Source: Cryobacterium sp. HLT2-28 (GTDB lineage: Bacteria > Actinomycetota > Actinomycetes > Actinomycetales > Microbacteriaceae). Taken from it: 64,000 bases of DNA. Shown in pieces: positions 19,860 through 28,960 of this stretch (position 1 is its first letter; each line of letters opens with the position of its first letter). Both the position numbers and the translations under genes were made by a program. The notes beneath the pieces are model-generated. The model did no database searches. It saw only the letters and a program-made list of their open reading frames with translations, and was not told where the DNA came from. The DNA is taken from NCBI RefSeq assembly GCF_004402495.1, contig NZ_SOFH01000009.1, positions 62,001 to 126,000 of the forward strand, read 5' to 3'.

Positions 19860-20084
19860 CTACTCGTCGCCGATCTTCTCGTCGCCGATCTTCTCGTCGG
19901 CGGCGGCGCGGGCACCCTCGATCTGTTCCTCGAACTTGCCGCCGGTGACCTTGTTCGCCGCGTCGGCGACACCGCCGAGGAGCTTGTCGCTGATGTCCTC
20001 GGCCTGTTCGCTGTTCAACGCGTCCTTGACCTTGTTGTCGCCGAGGAACTCCTGCGCCTTCTTGGTGATGTCTTCGAGTCCCAT
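19860..20084 (-). CDS. Rv0909/MT0933-like antitoxin-family small protein
   Basis: A 74-residue charged helical protein: LEDITKKAQEFLGDNKVKDA, then DAANKVTGGKFEEQIEGA and a C-terminal tandem KIGDEKIGDE. The K-x-TGGK-(Y/F)-x-x-Q/KI pattern matches the MT0933-like antitoxin family (PF14013); it could also be read as CsbD-like. No toxin gene is adjacent. The ATG at 20084 follows AGGAAGA; the longer frame upstream would run through the tuf terminator. The last codons come from a duplicated 12-base unit. Confidence 0.7.
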   Translation of the reverse strand: MGLEDITKKAQEFLGDNKVKDALNSEQAEDISDKLLGGVADAANKVTGGKFEEQIEGARAAADEKIGDEKIGDE

Positions 20085-20171
20085 GGTGCTCTTCCTGTTC
20101 GGGCAGCGGCGTTGCTGCCGAGTCAAAAGTGGAGCGTGGCCGCCCTTCGGCGCAAGAGACTTTCGGGCGCG

Positions 20172-20202
20172 AAAAAGGGGCCGGTCCCGAAGGACCGGCC
20201 CC
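20172..20202 (-). terminator. Rho-independent terminator downstream of tuf
   Basis: On the minus strand an 11-bp GC stem (20192-20202 with 20177-20187) closes a TTCG tetraloop and is followed by TTTTT (20176-20172). It lies 68 bases past the tuf stop and would end the str operon transcript. Confidence 0.9.
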
Positions 20203-20254
20203 TGATCTCGACAAGCTCGATCACCGAGCTTCACGCTCGATCACCGAGGTGACC
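20203..20254. repeat. REP-like repeat downstream of tuf
   Basis: Contains gatctcgacaagctcgatcaccgag (20 bases of it shared with the 23793-23815 half-site) and a second half-copy, gctcgatcaccgaggtgacc. It lies between the tuf stop and its terminator. Member of the family that also occurs at 8507-8565 and 23770-23815. Confidence 0.65.
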
Positions 20255-20269
20255 GGGCTCTGAAGGGAA

Positions 20270-21463
20270 CTACTTGATGATCTTCGTCACCGTTCCGGCG
20301 CCGACGGTGCGGCCACCTTCACGAATAGCGAAGCCGAGGCCCTCTTCCATGGCGATCGGCTGGATCAGCGCGACGTTCATGTCGGTGGTGTCGCCGGGCA
20401 TGACCATCTCGGTGCCCTCAGGCAGCGTGATGACGCCGGTGACGTCCGTGGTGCGGAAGTAGAACTGCGGACGGTAGTTCGCGTAGAACGGGTTGTGACG
20501 GCCGCCCTCTTCCTTTGACAGGATGTACGCGGTGCCCTCGAAGTCGGTGTGCGGCGTGACCGAACCCGGCTTGACGACGACCTGGCCGCGCTCGACGTCT
20601 TCGCGCTTGGTGCCACGAAGAAGAAGACCACAGTTCTCGCCGGCCCATGCCTCGTCGAGCTGCTTGTGGAACATCTCGATACCAGTGACCGTGGTCTTGA
20701 TGGTCGGGCGGATGCCGACAACCTCGACCTCGGAGTTGATCTTGAGGGTTCCACGCTCGGCGCGGCCGGTGACGACGGTTCCACGACCGGTGATCGTGAA
20801 GACGTCCTCGATCGGCATCAGGAAGGGCTTGTCCTTGTCGCGGACGGGCTCCGGGAAGTACTCGTCGACGGCCGTCATCAGCTCGAGGATGTTGCCGACC
20901 CACTTCGGGTCGCCTTCCAGTGCCTTGAGCGCGGAAACGCGAACGACGGGAGCGTTGTCGCCGTCGAAGCCCTGCGCGGTGAGGAGTTCGCGAACCTCGA
21001 GCTCGACGAGCTCAAGGATCTCTTCGTCGTCGACCATGTCGGACTTGTTCAGTGCGACGAGCAGGGACGGCACGCCGACCTGCTTCGCGAGCAGAACGTG
21101 CTCACGGGTCTGAGCCATCGGGCCGTCGGTGGCGGCAACCACGAGGATCGCGCCGTCCATCTGGGCAGCACCGGTGATCATGTTCTTGATGTAGTCAGCG
21201 TGGCCCGGTGCGTCAACGTGCGCATAGTGACGCTTCTCGGTCTCGTACTCAACATGCGAGATGTTGATCGTGATACCGCGCTGGCGTTCTTCCGGAGCCG
21301 AGTCGATCGACGCGAAGTCGCGCTGAACGTTCGTCTTGGACGGGAACGTGTCAGCCAGGACCTTGGAGATCGCTGCAGTCAGCGTGGTCTTTCCGTGGTC
21401 AACGTGACCGATCGTTCCGATGTTTACGTGCGGCTTGGTCCGCTCGAACTTGGCCTTGGCCAC
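20270..21463 (-). CDS. tuf: Elongation factor Tu
   Basis: GTPase that delivers aminoacyl-tRNA to the ribosome; 397 residues. G1 is [10 protein letters not shown] (19-28), G2 includes RGITIN, G3 is [12 protein letters not shown] and G4 is NKSDM. The start is a GTG at 21463 with GAGGAGG at ideal distance. It is the last gene of the str operon, 126 bases after fusA, and is followed by a strong terminator. Confidence 0.98.
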   Translation of the reverse strand: MAKAKFERTKPHVNIGTIGHVDHGKTTLTAAISKVLADTFPSKTNVQRDFASIDSAPEERQRGITINISHVEYETEKRHYAHVDAPGHADYIKNMITGAAQMDGAILVVAATDGPMAQTREHVLLAKQVGVPSLLVALNKSDMVDDEEILELVELEVRELLTAQGFDGDNAPVVRVSALKALEGDPKWVGNILELMTAVDEYFPEPVRDKDKPFLMPIEDVFTITGRGTVVTGRAERGTLKINSEVEVVGIRPTIKTTVTGIEMFHKQLDEAWAGENCGLLLRGTKREDVERGQVVVKPGSVTPHTDFEGTAYILSKEEGGRHNPFYANYRPQFYFRTTDVTGVITLPEGTEMVMPGDTTDMNVALIQPIAMEEGLGFAIREGGRTVGAGTVTKIIK

Positions 21464-21589
21464 TGTGGGTCCTCCTCAGGACTCTCGGCTTCACCGCCCG
21501 CTGGTTTGCGGCCGGTGAACCTGCTGGATTTGTGTACTTATGCTACTCGGGCCGGGAGGCCTAAGCGATTTGGGCCCGAAGGCCCCAGG

Positions 21590-23704
21590 CTATTCGCCCT
21601 TGTTCTTCTGGATGATCTCTTCGGCTACAGCCCTCGGGACCTCCGCATAGCTCTCGAAAGTCATCGAGTACACGGCGCGGCCGGAGGTCTTGGACCTCAG
21701 GTCGCCGATGTAGCCGAACATCTCCGAAAGTGGAACATGGGCGCGAATTACCTTCACACCGCTTGCGTCCTCCATGGTTTGGATCTGACCGCGGCGCGAG
21801 TTGAGGTCGCCGATTACGTCACCCATGTATTCCTCAGGGGTGCGTACTTCGACACTCATCAACGGCTCGAGCAGAACCGGGTCTGCCTTACGAACGGCTT
21901 CCTTGAAGCCCATCGATCCGGCAATCTTGAACGCCATCTCCGAGGAGTCGACGTCGTGTGCGGCGCCGTCAAGCAGGCTTGCCTTGACGCCGACCATCGG
22001 GTAGCCGGCCAGGACGCCAACGTGCAGCGCATCCTGGATTCCTGCGTCCACCGAGGGGATGTACTCCCTGGGGATGCGGCCACCCGTGACCTTGTTTACG
22101 AACTCGTAGCTCTTCTCGGCCGTGATCTCGAGCGGCTCGATCGCGATCTGAATCTTCGCGAACTGCCCGGATCCACCGGTCTGCTTCTTGTGCGTGTAGT
22201 CGTGACGCTCGACCGCCCTGCGGATGGTCTCGCGGTATGCGACCTGGGGCTTGCCGACGTTGGCTTCGACGTTGAATTCACGCCGCATCCGGTCGACCAG
22301 GATGTCCAGGTGCAGTTCGCCCATTCCCTTGATGACCGTCTGACCAGTTTCCTGGTTCTGCTCGGTACGGAAGGTCGGGTCTTCTTCGGCCAGCTTCTGG
22401 ATCGCGAGACCCAGCTTTTCCTGGTCCTGCTTGGTCTTCGGCTCGATCGCAACCTCGATGACCGGGTCAGGGAACGTCATCGACTCGAGCACGACCTGCG
22501 CGTTCGGGTCGCACAGGGTGTCGCCGGTGGTCGTGTCCTTGAGGCCGATGACCGCGTAGATGTGACCGGCGGTCACGAAGGCCACCGGGTTCTCCTTGTT
22601 GGCGTGCATCTGGAAGATCTTGCCGATGCGCTCCTTCTTGCCCTTGGTCGAGTTGATGACCTGGGCACCGGAGTCGAGGTGGCCGGAGTACACGCGAACG
22701 TAGGTCAGACGACCGAAGAACGGGTGCACGGCAACCTTGAACGCGAGAGCCGTGAACGGCTCGGTCGCATCCGGGTGGCGCATGATGACCTTCTCCTCGT
22801 CACGCGGGTCGTGCGCCTCAATGGCGGGCACGTCGAGCGGGGTGGGGAGGTAGTCGATGACGGCGTCGAGCATCGGCTGGACGCCGCGGTTCTTGAACGC
22901 CGAGCCACAGAGGACCGGGTAGATCTCGCTGTTGACCGTGAGCTTGCGAATGGCGCCCTTGATCTCGGCGACGGTCAGCTCTTCGCCGGAGAAGTACTTC
23001 TCCATGAGGTCGTCGTCGGTCTCGGCGACGGTCTCGAGGAGGAGCTTGCGGTAGGAGGCGGCCTGGTCGACGAGGTCGGCCGGGATCTCTTCGATGGCGT
23101 ACTTGGAGCCCATCTCGACGTCACCCTTGGAGTCGCCGCGCCAGGTCAGTGCACGCATCTCGACGAGGTCGACAACACCTTCGAAGGTGTTCTCGGCGCC
23201 GATCGGCAACTGGATGACGAGCGGCTTCGCGCCGAGGCGCTTGACGATCGTGTCGACGGTGTAGAAGAAGTCGGCGCCGAGCTTGTCCATCTTGTTGACG
23301 AAGCAGATGCGGGGCACGTCGTACTTGTCGGCCTGGCGCCAGACGGTCTCGGACTGGGGCTCAACGCCCTCCTTGCCGTCGAACACGGCGACGGCGCCGT
23401 CGAGGACACGGAGCGAACGCTCCACCTCGACGGTGAAGTCGACGTGGCCGGGGGTGTCGATGATGTTGATCTGGTTCTCAGCCCAGAAACAGGTCGTCGC
23501 GGCAGACGTGATGGTGATGCCACGTTCCTGCTCCTGCGCCATCCAGTCCATCGTCGAGGCGCCGTCGTGCGTCTCACCGATCTTGTGATTGACACCCGTG
23601 TAGTACAGGATGCGCTCAGTGACGGTGGTCTTGCCAGCATCAATGTGAGCCATGATGCCGATGTTGCGGACCTTACTCAGGTCGGTGAGCACGTCAAGTG
23701 CCAC
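21590..23704 (-). CDS. fusA: Elongation factor G
   Basis: Translocation GTPase of 704 residues. G1 is [10 protein letters not shown]2 includes [14 protein letters not shown]3 is DTPGHVDFT and G4 is [10 protein letters not shown]. Domains II-V are complete, with [15 protein letters not shown] near the end. It starts with GTG after GGAGG. Confidence 0.98.
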   Translation of the reverse strand: MALDVLTDLSKVRNIGIMAHIDAGKTTVTERILYYTGVNHKIGETHDGASTMDWMAQEQERGITITSAATTCFWAENQINIIDTPGHVDFTVEVERSLRVLDGAVAVFDGKEGVEPQSETVWRQADKYDVPRICFVNKMDKLGADFFYTVDTIVKRLGAKPLVIQLPIGAENTFEGVVDLVEMRALTWRGDSKGDVEMGSKYAIEEIPADLVDQAASYRKLLLETVAETDDDLMEKYFSGEELTVAEIKGAIRKLTVNSEIYPVLCGSAFKNRGVQPMLDAVIDYLPTPLDVPAIEAHDPRDEEKVIMRHPDATEPFTALAFKVAVHPFFGRLTYVRVYSGHLDSGAQVINSTKGKKERIGKIFQMHANKENPVAFVTAGHIYAVIGLKDTTTGDTLCDPNAQVVLESMTFPDPVIEVAIEPKTKQDQEKLGLAIQKLAEEDPTFRTEQNQETGQTVIKGMGELHLDILVDRMRREFNVEANVGKPQVAYRETIRRAVERHDYTHKKQTGGSGQFAKIQIAIEPLEITAEKSYEFVNKVTGGRIPREYIPSVDAGIQDALHVGVLAGYPMVGVKASLLDGAAHDVDSSEMAFKIAGSMGFKEAVRKADPVLLEPLMSVEVRTPEEYMGDVIGDLNSRRGQIQTMEDASGVKVIRAHVPLSEMFGYIGDLRSKTSGRAVYSMTFESYAEVPRAVAEEIIQKNKGE

Positions 23705-23769
23705 GGGGGTCCTCCGGAAGTTTGCTTATGGTGATTGGGGCGAAACAGGGCATCCGGCGTTCAAGCCGC

Positions 23770-23815
23770 GGTGACCGAGCTTGTCGAGATCTGATCTCGA
23801 CAAGCTCGACCACCG
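23770..23815. repeat. REP-like perfect palindrome between rpsG and fusA
   Basis: Arms of 16 bases, cgagcttgtcgagatc (23776-23791) and its exact complement (23793-23808), with a one-base centre, extended by ggtg/cacc flanks. It lies in the 135-base gap between the rpsG stop and the fusA start. It shares the cgagcttgtcgag core with 8507-8565 and 20203-20254. In the transcript it would form a hairpin between two essential cistrons. Confidence 0.8.
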
Positions 23816-23839
23816 GATCGGCTCGAAGCCGGAACGCGA

Positions 23840-24310
23840 CTACCAGCGGTAGTGAGCGAAGGCCTTGTTCGCCTCGGCCATCTTGTGCGTGTCCTCGCGG
23901 CGCTTCACAGCGGCACCGAGGCCGTTGGATGCGTCGAGGATTTCGTTGGTGAGACGCTCGGTCATGGTCTTCTCGCGACGGGCCTTGGCGTAGCTGGTCA
24001 ACCAGCGGAGGGCCAGGGTGTTGGCGCGGTGCGGCTTGACTTCAACCGGAACCTGGTAGGTGGAACCACCGACGCGGCGCGAACGCACCTCGAGGGTGGG
24101 GCGCACGTTGTCGAGTGCCTTCTTCAGCGTGACAACAGCATCCGCACCGTTCTTGGCAACGACACCTTCGAGTGCATCGTAAACGATGCGCTCGGCGAGG
24201 CCCTTCTTGCCGTCGAGGAGGATCTTGTTGACGAGCTGGGAAACGATGGGGGCGCCGTATACCGGGTCAGCGATAACGGGACGCTTGGGCGCTGGGCCTT
24301 TACGAGGCAT
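23840..24310 (-). CDS. rpsG: 30S ribosomal protein S7
   Basis: A 156-residue assembly-initiating protein of the 30S head. It begins [19 protein letters not shown] and contains the [20 protein letters not shown] block and a C-terminal [15 protein letters not shown]. It overlaps the rpsL stop by one base. Confidence 0.98.
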   Translation of the reverse strand: MPRKGPAPKRPVIADPVYGAPIVSQLVNKILLDGKKGLAERIVYDALEGVVAKNGADAVVTLKKALDNVRPTLEVRSRRVGGSTYQVPVEVKPHRANTLALRWLTSYAKARREKTMTERLTNEILDASNGLGAAVKRREDTHKMAEANKAFAHYRW

Positions 24311-24684
24311 TACTTCTTCTCCATCTTGGCGCCGTAGCGGCTACGAGCCTGCTTGCGGTTCTTGACGGCCTGGGTGTCCAGTGCGCCGCGAACGATCTTG
24401 TATCGAACACCGGGGAGGTCCTTGACACGACCACCGCGGACGAGCACCATCGAGTGCTCCTGCAGGTTGTGACCCTCGCCGGGGATGTAGGCGGTGACCT
24501 CTGTGCCGTTGGACAGCTTGACGCGGGCGACCTTGCGGAGAGCCGAGTTCGGCTTCTTCGGGGTGGTCGTGTAGACACGGGTGCAAACGCCGCGCTGCTG
24601 GGGGTTGGACTTCAGGGCGGGAGCCTTGGTCTTGGTGACCTTGGGGCTGCGTCCCTTTCTGACCAACTGCTGAATGGTGGGCAC
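24310..24684 (-). CDS. rpsL: 30S ribosomal protein S12
   Basis: A 124-residue decoding-centre protein. It begins at a GTG with AAGGAG upstream. K43 ([12 protein letters not shown]) and K88 ([12 protein letters not shown]) are the wild-type residues, so no common streptomycin-resistance change is present. First gene of the str operon. Confidence 0.98.
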   Translation of the reverse strand: MPTIQQLVRKGRSPKVTKTKAPALKSNPQQRGVCTRVYTTTPKKPNSALRKVARVKLSNGTEVTAYIPGEGHNLQEHSMVLVRGGRVKDLPGVRYKIVRGALDTQAVKNRKQARSRYGAKMEKK

Positions 24685-25009
24685 TAATTACTCCTTGTTT
24701 TTGCTGCACGGTGACAGCTCATTGATGGTTAGCATTCGAATCGTTCGGTTTCCCGGCCGACTCGAGTTCATCTGGACCCGCCGGCACACACGCAATGAAT
24801 TCCGTGTGATTTGGTGGGTATGCCGTGGGGGCTGCTCGGTGAGCACACCCTGAGTGAGTGCCGAACCGGACGCGCCTAAGGTGCAGCACGAGGGTATCGC
24901 GGTGGCATGACTCAAGCGCACGACAAAGCGCACACCTCGAAATACTAACTCGGCAGTGGCGGCCCGGTCAAATGGGTTACGGGGTCTGACGGGTTCGTTC
25001 AGCCGTTGT
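24685..25009. other. Upstream region of the str operon
   Basis: About 325 bases with no credible gene. It should hold the str promoter(s) reading on the minus strand toward rpsL. An AT-rich stretch near 24940-24950 (aaatactaact on the plus strand) is a candidate -10 neighbourhood, but no clear -35/-10 pair was found. The RBS AAGGAG is next to the rpsL GTG. Confidence 0.4.
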
Positions 25010-25663
25010 TCAGATGCTGCGCGGCCAGAGCGGCGAATCGAGCGCCGTGTCGAGGTCGGCGAGGAGGGCCAGCACCCAGGGTTCGACGTAGTCGGCGACG
25101 GCCTGGCGCATCCGCTCACGGTGCCGGAACAGCTCGGCGCAGACCCGGCTGCCGACCAGGGCCGCGTGCTCGTCGGCGAGTTTCAGTTCGGTGCGGATGG
25201 CCGTCTTCTCCTCCGCCGTGAGCGGCGGCGGAGCGGATTCGGCGGCCGCGGCCTGGTCGGGCCGGGCCAGTTCGGCGAAGGTGAACAGGTAGGGCGCATC
25301 CGCGGTGGTGGGCGGGTCGAGGTCGAGGCCTTTGTACTCCGGGTCGAGGCCCTCGGTGGGGTGGTAGCTGGCGGCCGCCTTGCGTTCCTCGTTCAGGTGG
25401 ATCTCGCGGCTGAGCAGGGGCAGGTTGAGCTCGGTGTATTCGTCGACGGCGGCGTCGATGACGAGCTTCACGCGCATGGCGAGGGCATGCTGCACGGCGT
25501 GCGGGACATCGGTGGCCAGGCCGGCGGCGACGATGACCGGCGAGCCGAAGCAGGTGCGGCAGAGGCGGGCGCGGCCGCGGTGCGTGCCCGGGCGCCAGCG
25601 CGGGAGCCAACGCAACCAGTTGTCAACCTCATGGCTGACGCGTGACTCGATGGATCCGTCCAT
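25010..25663 (-). CDS. Conserved hypothetical protein
   Basis: A 217-residue soluble protein that I do not recognise with confidence. It contains WLRWLPRWRPG, a CRTCFGSPVIVAAG segment with two cysteines, LHLNEERK-like and LLSREIHLNEERKAAASYHP sequence, and an acidic C-terminal helix region. No signal peptide or membrane segment. The ATG at 25663 (MDGSIESRVSHEV) is preferred over a TTG at 25684. It is the gene immediately upstream of the str leader, on the same strand, followed by non-coding DNA. Codon use matches neighbours. Confidence 0.65.
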   Translation of the reverse strand: MDGSIESRVSHEVDNWLRWLPRWRPGTHRGRARLCRTCFGSPVIVAAGLATDVPHAVQHALAMRVKLVIDAAVDEYTELNLPLLSREIHLNEERKAAASYHPTEGLDPEYKGLDLDPPTTADAPYLFTFAELARPDQAAAAESAPPPLTAEEKTAIRTELKLADEHAALVGSRVCAELFRHRERMRQAVADYVEPWVLALLADLDTALDSPLWPRSI

Positions 25664-25732
25664 GGACGTTAAGGATAGCCGCAATCAGCCCTTGCGAACC
25701 GGGAGATTCCGGCCAATCTCACTGCGCCAGGG

Positions 25733-26224
25733 TCAGGGTTCCTCGTGACGCTCCCAGGGCCAGAGTGGACGCCCGTGCTCACCGACTCGCGAGGCCAGGA
25801 TGACCGAGTAGAGCAGAGTCACGACGAAGGCGAGAAGGCCGGTCACCGCTGCAAACGGCCGGGCCAGGGTGGTCTCCGCGAAGGTGAGCGCGTCAAACGC
25901 CTGGCCGCTGGTCAACGGGTACAGGATGGCACCCACGACGATGAAGACGGCGAACGCCGCCGCCCCGGTCCCGAGCGAGTAGCCCACGGCGACCCGCTGC
26001 CGGTTGGGGCGATCACGCAGCCCGAGCGTGAGCATGAGCGCGAAGACCAGCACAATCGAGGCCGCGGCCATGCTCGGGCCGACGAGCGGGCCGGCATCCG
26101 GTTCACTGATGACGTCGAGGTTCGTGGCAAGGCTGATCATGCCGAAGGCCGCCACGATCAGCGCGGCGTAGAGCACCGCCGCGAAAACCGCGACGACGCT
26201 CGCGTACTTCTGGTAGTCACGCAT
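25733..26224 (-). CDS. Four-helix membrane protein, unknown function
   Basis: A 163-residue protein with four predicted membrane segments (about 10-32, 52-70, 84-102 and 125-145) and a short charged C-terminus (RPLWPWERHEEP). No catalytic motif. The ATG at 26224 follows GGGGGAG directly. It lies 49 bases downstream of the gene at 26274-27281, so the two membrane proteins may be co-transcribed. It is typical of small actinobacterial integral membrane proteins of unknown function. Confidence 0.7.
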   Translation of the reverse strand: MRDYQKYASVVAVFAAVLYAALIVAAFGMISLATNLDVISEPDAGPLVGPSMAAASIVLVFALMLTLGLRDRPNRQRVAVGYSLGTGAAAFAVFIVVGAILYPLTSGQAFDALTFAETTLARPFAAVTGLLAFVVTLLYSVILASRVGEHGRPLWPWERHEEP

Positions 26225-26273
26225 CGCTCCCCCTATCCGAGTCTTGCGCAGCCCCACCAGCGCCGCATGTCCG

Positions 26274-27281
26274 TTAGTTGGAGCGGATGCCCTGCGGTCC
26301 GTCGGCGAGCACGCGGTCGTACTCGGCCTTCGTCGTGGCGTTGCGCTCGGTAACCGAGCGGCCGCGGCGGGCGATCCACGCGCCGGTCCAGATCGGCACC
26401 TCACGGGCGACGACGGCGGCGGCGATCGCGCCCGGGTTCAGCCACTGCTGGCTGACGAAGCGGTAGGCCTCGTCGGGCGTGAAGTTCCACGCCTGCACGC
26501 TGAGCAGGGCCGCCCCGATGTAGGAGAAGTAGACGACGACGGCCACGAGGAAGCCGAAGAGCACGTAGGCCCACCAGCCGCCGCGGTTGACGATCGCGAC
26601 CAGCAGGGCGAAGCCGAGGAAGAAGAAGATCGCCGGCACGTAGAAGATCGGCAGCACGATGAAGTCGGTGAACTTCGCCGTGGTGTCGGCGAGCGAGCCG
26701 CTGCCGATGCCGGAGAGTGCCAGCGCGACGAGGGCGTAGAGCGCCGCGAAGACGGCCGTGCCGAGGAGCGCGATCAGGATGCCGACGCCGCGGTTGCCCT
26801 TGTGCTTGGGCGCGGTGGGCGCCTGGATGTACACCGGGGGCTGCACGGTGGTGTTCGTCGGCGTGTAGGCCTGGGTCGGCTCGGCCGGCTGGGTATACGG
26901 GGGCTGTTCGCGGGTGGGCGCGTCGTCGCTGGCGAGCGTGGCGGCACCGGTGCCGCCGACCGTGGCGGCCGGCACGTAGGTGTCGCGCTTGACCGAGTCG
27001 GCGGACACGGGCGCGGGCGCGTACGCCTGGGTGGCGGCGGAATCGGGCGCATCGTAGGAGATCGGCTCGCCGATCGGCGCGCCCGGGTGCGCCTGCTCGG
27101 GGTTGGTCTGCTCGGCAGGGTGGGCGAATGCCGCGGGTGCCGCGCCGTCGCGGGCGTCTGCCTCGCGGCGGGCCGTTTCGGCGTCGACGCCGACGGGGCC
27201 GGTCTCGTGGCGTCCGGTGGTGGTTGCCGAGGCATCCGTGTCGGGGTTGGTGTTGCCGTCGTTGGGCGTGGTGTCGCTCAT
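26274..27281 (-). CDS. Membrane protein with long disordered N-terminus
   Basis: A 335-residue protein. Residues 1-165 are low-complexity and rich in Thr, Ala, Pro and Asp (for example TPNDGNTNPDTDASAT). Residues 170-300 hold four hydrophobic segments starting NRGVGILIALLGTAVFAALY. The C-terminus ends in KAEYDRVLADGPQGIRSN. The ATG at 27281 is chosen for GAGGAG upstream. The disordered tail could be a cytoplasmic interaction region. Function unknown. Confidence 0.72.
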   Translation of the reverse strand: MSDTTPNDGNTNPDTDASATTTGRHETGPVGVDAETARREADARDGAAPAAFAHPAEQTNPEQAHPGAPIGEPISYDAPDSAATQAYAPAPVSADSVKRDTYVPAATVGGTGAATLASDDAPTREQPPYTQPAEPTQAYTPTNTTVQPPVYIQAPTAPKHKGNRGVGILIALLGTAVFAALYALVALALSGIGSGSLADTTAKFTDFIVLPIFYVPAIFFFLGFALLVAIVNRGGWWAYVLFGFLVAVVVYFSYIGAALLSVQAWNFTPDEAYRFVSQQWLNPGAIAAAVVAREVPIWTGAWIARRGRSVTERNATTKAEYDRVLADGPQGIRSN

Positions 27282-27443
27282 GCTGCACTCCTCACGGGCC
27301 TGGCGGCCGTAGCTCTCTGCAGTAACCATAGCAATGCGCGTGCTGTGCGCCGCGGAAGCGCGGCGCAGAGTCTGGTGGCGGGGTCGGTCGGGTCGCGTCT
27401 GGACGCGCATTTGACCCTCGCAGCGCCCACACCGCGTCGAGAT

Positions 27444-27499
27444 CTACCCTTTCGGTCGAGCACGGCTCGCACGCCGGCCGGTTTCGACCGAAAAGGTAG
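27444..27499 (-). terminator. Inverted repeat downstream of the pilus operon
   Basis: Arms of 16 bases at 27444-27459 and 27484-27499 (ctaccctttcggtcga and its complement, one mismatch) with a 24-base GC-rich loop. It starts 20 bases beyond the last pil stop on the minus strand. There is no U-tract, so termination is inferred from position only. Confidence 0.45.
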
Positions 27500-27518
27500 G
27501 ACTCGGGAGATGCCCGAG

Positions 27519-28292
27519 CTACCCGGCCGGAGGTGCAGCCGCGGCGGGCGGATCGATCAGCACGTAAATCAGGGCGGAGATCGTGGTGGTGACCTGATCC
27601 GACGTCGCTGGAGTGTCGACGGTGGTCGTGGTGATAGCCGTGGGCGCTGCTGCAGGAGGCGATTCTGCTCGGGCCGTTGCAAAGGTGGTAACCATGACCA
27701 ACCGCGTGCCCTTTTGAAGACCCTCAATGAAGTCGAGTACGTTCCCGTAGCTTCCGGAAACGGAGAGAGAGATGGGCACGGACACGAAGTTTGACGCTGT
27801 GATCAGCGCGTTCGGCACGGGCGCCAGTGCAGCAGCGACCTCAGCAGCAGTTGGTGCCGCTGATGCGGTGGGAGCGGGTGTTGCCGTTGGTGTGGGCGCA
27901 GTCTGCGCCCCCTCAGCTGCAGTTGCGGTGGGAGCGACAACGACCGGCACGTACGCCTGCGCGTCCTTCACCGAAATATCGGTCAGCGTGACTTGGTGCT
28001 GCTGGGCGATGGAATCCAGCTGCGCGACGAATGCTGGGATCTCGGCCGCGTTGGGAACAGCCAATCTGAGCGCCGATAATTCGCCCTTGAGATCCCCGAT
28101 GTTCTCGAATTTCACTTTTAGAGCGGCTACTTTGAGTGCAGACGCGGAGTTTTGGGTTTCGACTGCCACGCGGTCTGCGTCTGCAATACTCGCTTCGCTG
28201 AGTTTCGGAGAGATCCCGAGAACCCAACCCAGGACGGCGGTGGCGGCGATCAGTACGACGCTTCCAAGAACCCAGAGCCTGTTCAGGTCCAT
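27519..28292 (-). CDS. pilO: Type IV pilus assembly PilO-like protein
   Basis: A 257-residue bitopic protein with a membrane helix at about 8-27 (VVLIAATAVLGWVLG), then a coiled coil (about 35-75) and a periplasm-facing ferredoxin-like region (VAQLDSIAQQHQVTLTDISV; VPISLSVSGSYGNVLDFIEG). An Ala/Pro/Thr linker (about 120-150) interrupts it. The order after PilM and PilN, and the FVSVPISLSVSGSY block, identify PilO. With PilM and PilN it forms the inner-membrane alignment complex. Last gene of the cluster. Confidence 0.85.
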   Translation of the reverse strand: MDLNRLWVLGSVVLIAATAVLGWVLGISPKLSEASIADADRVAVETQNSASALKVAALKVKFENIGDLKGELSALRLAVPNAAEIPAFVAQLDSIAQQHQVTLTDISVKDAQAYVPVVVAPTATAAEGAQTAPTPTATPAPTASAAPTAAEVAAALAPVPNALITASNFVSVPISLSVSGSYGNVLDFIEGLQKGTRLVMVTTFATARAESPPAAAPTAITTTTVDTPATSDQVTTTISALIYVLIDPPAAAAPPAG

Positions 28293-28294
28293 TG

Positions 28295-28960
28295 TTACTT
28301 TCCCTCCGGTGTAGCGAAGCGATTCGAATACGCGCCGCCGTTGATGTGCAGAACGAGGTCGACGGTGTATGCGCCGCTATCGGACCGTTTGATCGACCCG
28401 GGCGTGGCATCCGCGTAGCCTGGCAGCCCCTTGATCGCGTCGAGCCATTGGGGGACCGAAGGAAGGTTTGGGCTGGTCACGGTGAGCGTGAGGGTCGCCA
28501 CGCGGGCAGCTTGTAGGGGAGCAGTTGGTTGCATATACGCGCCCAGCGGGGACGCGGAATCCACGCTTACCGTGTCAATGGAAACGTCTTCTGGCAGCGC
28601 CGCACGGACCTTGGAAAGGTAAGACTTCCAGTCGACTTCGGTGGACGCGCCGAATTGGCGTGCCGCGACGGTCAAGTCGACCTCGTTTTGCACCTGATTC
28701 ACCTCGGCATACTTCGCCTGACCGGCGAGCAACTCTGCCGTGCGCTGCTGAGCGGAAGCCAGCTCAATCTGGCTCTGCTGCGCATGCCATGTCGCAGCGC
28801 CCACCCCGGTGATCATCAGAACCACTACTGCGATGAGGATAGCGCCAAGACGCCGACGGGTTGCCTTGACTTTCTTGCCTGCCTTGACCTCCGGCGGCAA
28901 CAAGTCGACGCGTGGCTCCCCGCCGAGTACCAGCTCGTCACCATCTCTCGAGCGACTCAT
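28295..28960 (-). CDS. pilN: Type IV pilus assembly PilN-like protein
   Basis: A 221-residue bitopic protein. The short cytoplasmic N-terminus has the PilN motif VDLLPPEV, the segment that binds PilM (canonical form INLLP). One membrane helix follows (about 38-58), then a coiled coil and a C-terminal domain with PSVPQWLDAIKGLPGYADA. Its ATG overlaps the pilM stop (ATGA, 28957-28960) and pilO follows after two bases. Confidence 0.9.
   Translation of the reverse strand: MSRSRDGDELVLGGEPRVDLLPPEVKAGKKVKATRRRLGAILIAVVVLMITGVGAATWHAQQSQIELASAQQRTAELLAGQAKYAEVNQVQNEVDLTVAARQFGASTEVDWKSYLSKVRAALPEDVSIDTVSVDSASPLGAYMQPTAPLQAARVATLTLTVTSPNLPSVPQWLDAIKGLPGYADATPGSIKRSDSGAYTVDLVLHINGGAYSNRFATPEGK

Noticed and set aside
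18143..19860. Insertion sequence or prophage remnant between rpsJ and tuf
   Set aside because: No transposase, integrase or phage gene fragment and no target-site duplication could be seen; only palindromes and two small genes.
20549..23734. A 1061-codon open frame on the plus strand opposite tuf and fusA
   Set aside because: It is the antisense shadow of two strongly conserved genes in high-GC DNA; the translation is low-complexity Asp/Val/Arg/Leu with no domain.
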